A stretch of 13,284 nucleotides of DNA from Roseimarinus sp035271585 (GTDB taxonomy: Bacteria; Bacteroidota; Bacteroidia; Bacteroidales; Prolixibacteraceae). Below are positions 12,610-13,284 of this stretch, piece by piece. The notes under the pieces were generated by a model. That model was not told the DNA's origin and did not search any database. It saw nothing but the letters and a program-made list of their open reading frames with translations. The stretch's first letter is position 1. Every line of letters begins with the position of its first letter. The stretch lies in assembly GCA_035271585.1 (NCBI GenBank), contig DATERL010000101.1, positions 1 through 13,284 of the forward strand, written 5' to 3'. A program made the translations under genes and the position numbers.

Positions 12610-13284
12610 TTAGCGTGTCCATTTCAATCGTAAGCTATTGCTAACAACGCTCACGCTACTGAGGGCCATAGCCGCACCCGCAATCATGGGGTTTAGCAAA
12701 AACCCGGTAAAGGGAAACAGCACTCCTGCTGCAAGCGGAATTCCAATTATGTTATAAACAAAAGCCCAAAACAAATTCTGCCGTATGGTTTTTACCGTTT
12801 GCTTCGATAAGCGAATGGCCATTGGTATTTTATTAAGGTCGGATGATATAATGGTCATGGCCGCCACATCCATAGCGATATCGCTACCCTGCCCCATGGC
12901 TATGCTAACATCGGCTTGAGCCAGCGCGGTACTGTCATTGATGCCATCGCCCACCATCGCCACAATCTTTCCTTTGGCTTGCAAGTGCTTAATAAACTCA
13001 GCTTTTTGCACCGGCATTACTTCGGCCAAGTAATTCACAATTCCCACCTTATTGGCAATTGAAGCCGCGGTGCTTTCATTGTCACCCGTGAGCATATACA
13101 CCTCTACACCCATTTCTTTTAACTGTAAAATTGCACTTTCCGAAGTGTTTTTAATTTGGTCGGCCACTGCAATAACACCCAATACCTCGTTACTGTTAGC
13201 AAACCATATCACACTTTTCGACTCACGACTCCAAGCCTCTGCTTTTATGGCCAATCCGGCATCAACATGAATATTATTCTCGAT
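12610..13284 (-). CDS. copA: Copper-translocating P1B-type ATPase, C-terminal part
   Basis: Only the 3' 224 codons are in the window; the frame continues past 13284, so the start is not seen. Present are the P/N-domain end with MLTGDNESTAASIA, the hinge GDGINDSTALAQADVSIAMG with the Mg-binding aspartates, and two final membrane helices. The first of these has NLFWAFVYNIIGIPLAAG, whose Tyr-Asn pair is a Cu(I) ligand motif of P1B-1 pumps; the second ends MALSSVSVVSNSLRL, the matching Met/Ser-Ser motif. It would export Cu(I) across the inner membrane using ATP. It ends KWTR with TAA at 12610-12612. It is convergent with fcl and unrelated to the fucose pathway. The TTG at 13252-13254 is internal, not a start. 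Confidence 0.92.
   Translation of the reverse strand: MENNIHVDAGLAIKAEAWSRESKSVIWFANSNEVLGVIAVADQIKNTSESAILQLKEMGVEVYMLTGDNESTAASIANKVGIVNYLAEVMPVQKAEFIKHLQAKGKIVAMVGDGINDSTALAQADVSIAMGQGSDIAMDVAAMTIISSDLNKIPMAIRLSKQTVKTIRQNLFWAFVYNIIGIPLAAGVLFPFTGFLLNPMIAGAAMALSSVSVVSNSLRLKWTR

Noticed and set aside
13252..13254. TTG as the start of the copper ATPase frame
   Set aside because: The frame stays open and protein-like to the window edge, so the TTG is an internal Leu codon of a gene that begins outside the window.

Overview
The window looks like a chromosome segment of a member of the Bacteroidota, probably a Bacteroidales/Marinilabiliales-like organism. The grounds are AT-rich intergenic DNA, few Shine-Dalgarno sequences, protein families with a Bacteroidota flavour (a GxxExxY protein, AAA/DUF4143 ATPase, the long forms of Gmd and Fcl), and a very high load of short palindromic and 'TCCACGAATTACACGAATT' intergenic repeats. 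No rRNA, tRNA, transposase or CRISPR array was seen.

Layout. Positions 1-493 are repeat-derived DNA, followed by a small GIY-YIG nuclease gene (494-784). Positions 821-1030 hold a mosaic repeat abutting the 3' remnant of what looks like a UDP-GlcNAc 2-epimerase gene. Positions 1238-2561 hold a tight three-gene operon: an ADP-ribosyltransferase-like protein, a small unrecognised protein and a SecB-like chaperone. This is the architecture of the CmdTAC toxin-antitoxin-chaperone anti-phage system and is the most interesting item here. Positions 2681-3203 are a mosaic of repeats. Positions 3347-5007 encode an AbiEi/AbiEii type IV toxin-antitoxin pair. Positions 5074-5525 hold more mosaic repeats and a dead GIY-YIG fragment. 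Positions 5641-5743 hold four 23-bp-period GTGTAAAAC repeats ahead of an AAA+ DUF4143 ATPase (5760-7013). Positions 7461-8194 encode an MNT/HEPN pair whose HEPN toxin gene is frameshifted.

From 8370 the content changes to surface-sugar synthesis: gmd (8370-9530) and fcl (10996-12114), which together make GDP-L-fucose from GDP-mannose. They are separated by long tracts of 'tccacgaattacac' repeats that also contain a GxxExxY protein gene (9915-10304). The same repeats continue to 12566, where the 3' end of a copper-type P1B ATPase gene enters on the minus strand and runs off the window.

Overall this is an accessory region: defence and toxin modules, each bracketed by copies of the same repeat mosaic, placed next to a polysaccharide locus that has itself lost at least one gene. 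The sequence supports modular gain and loss. How the repeats move is not shown by the sequence.
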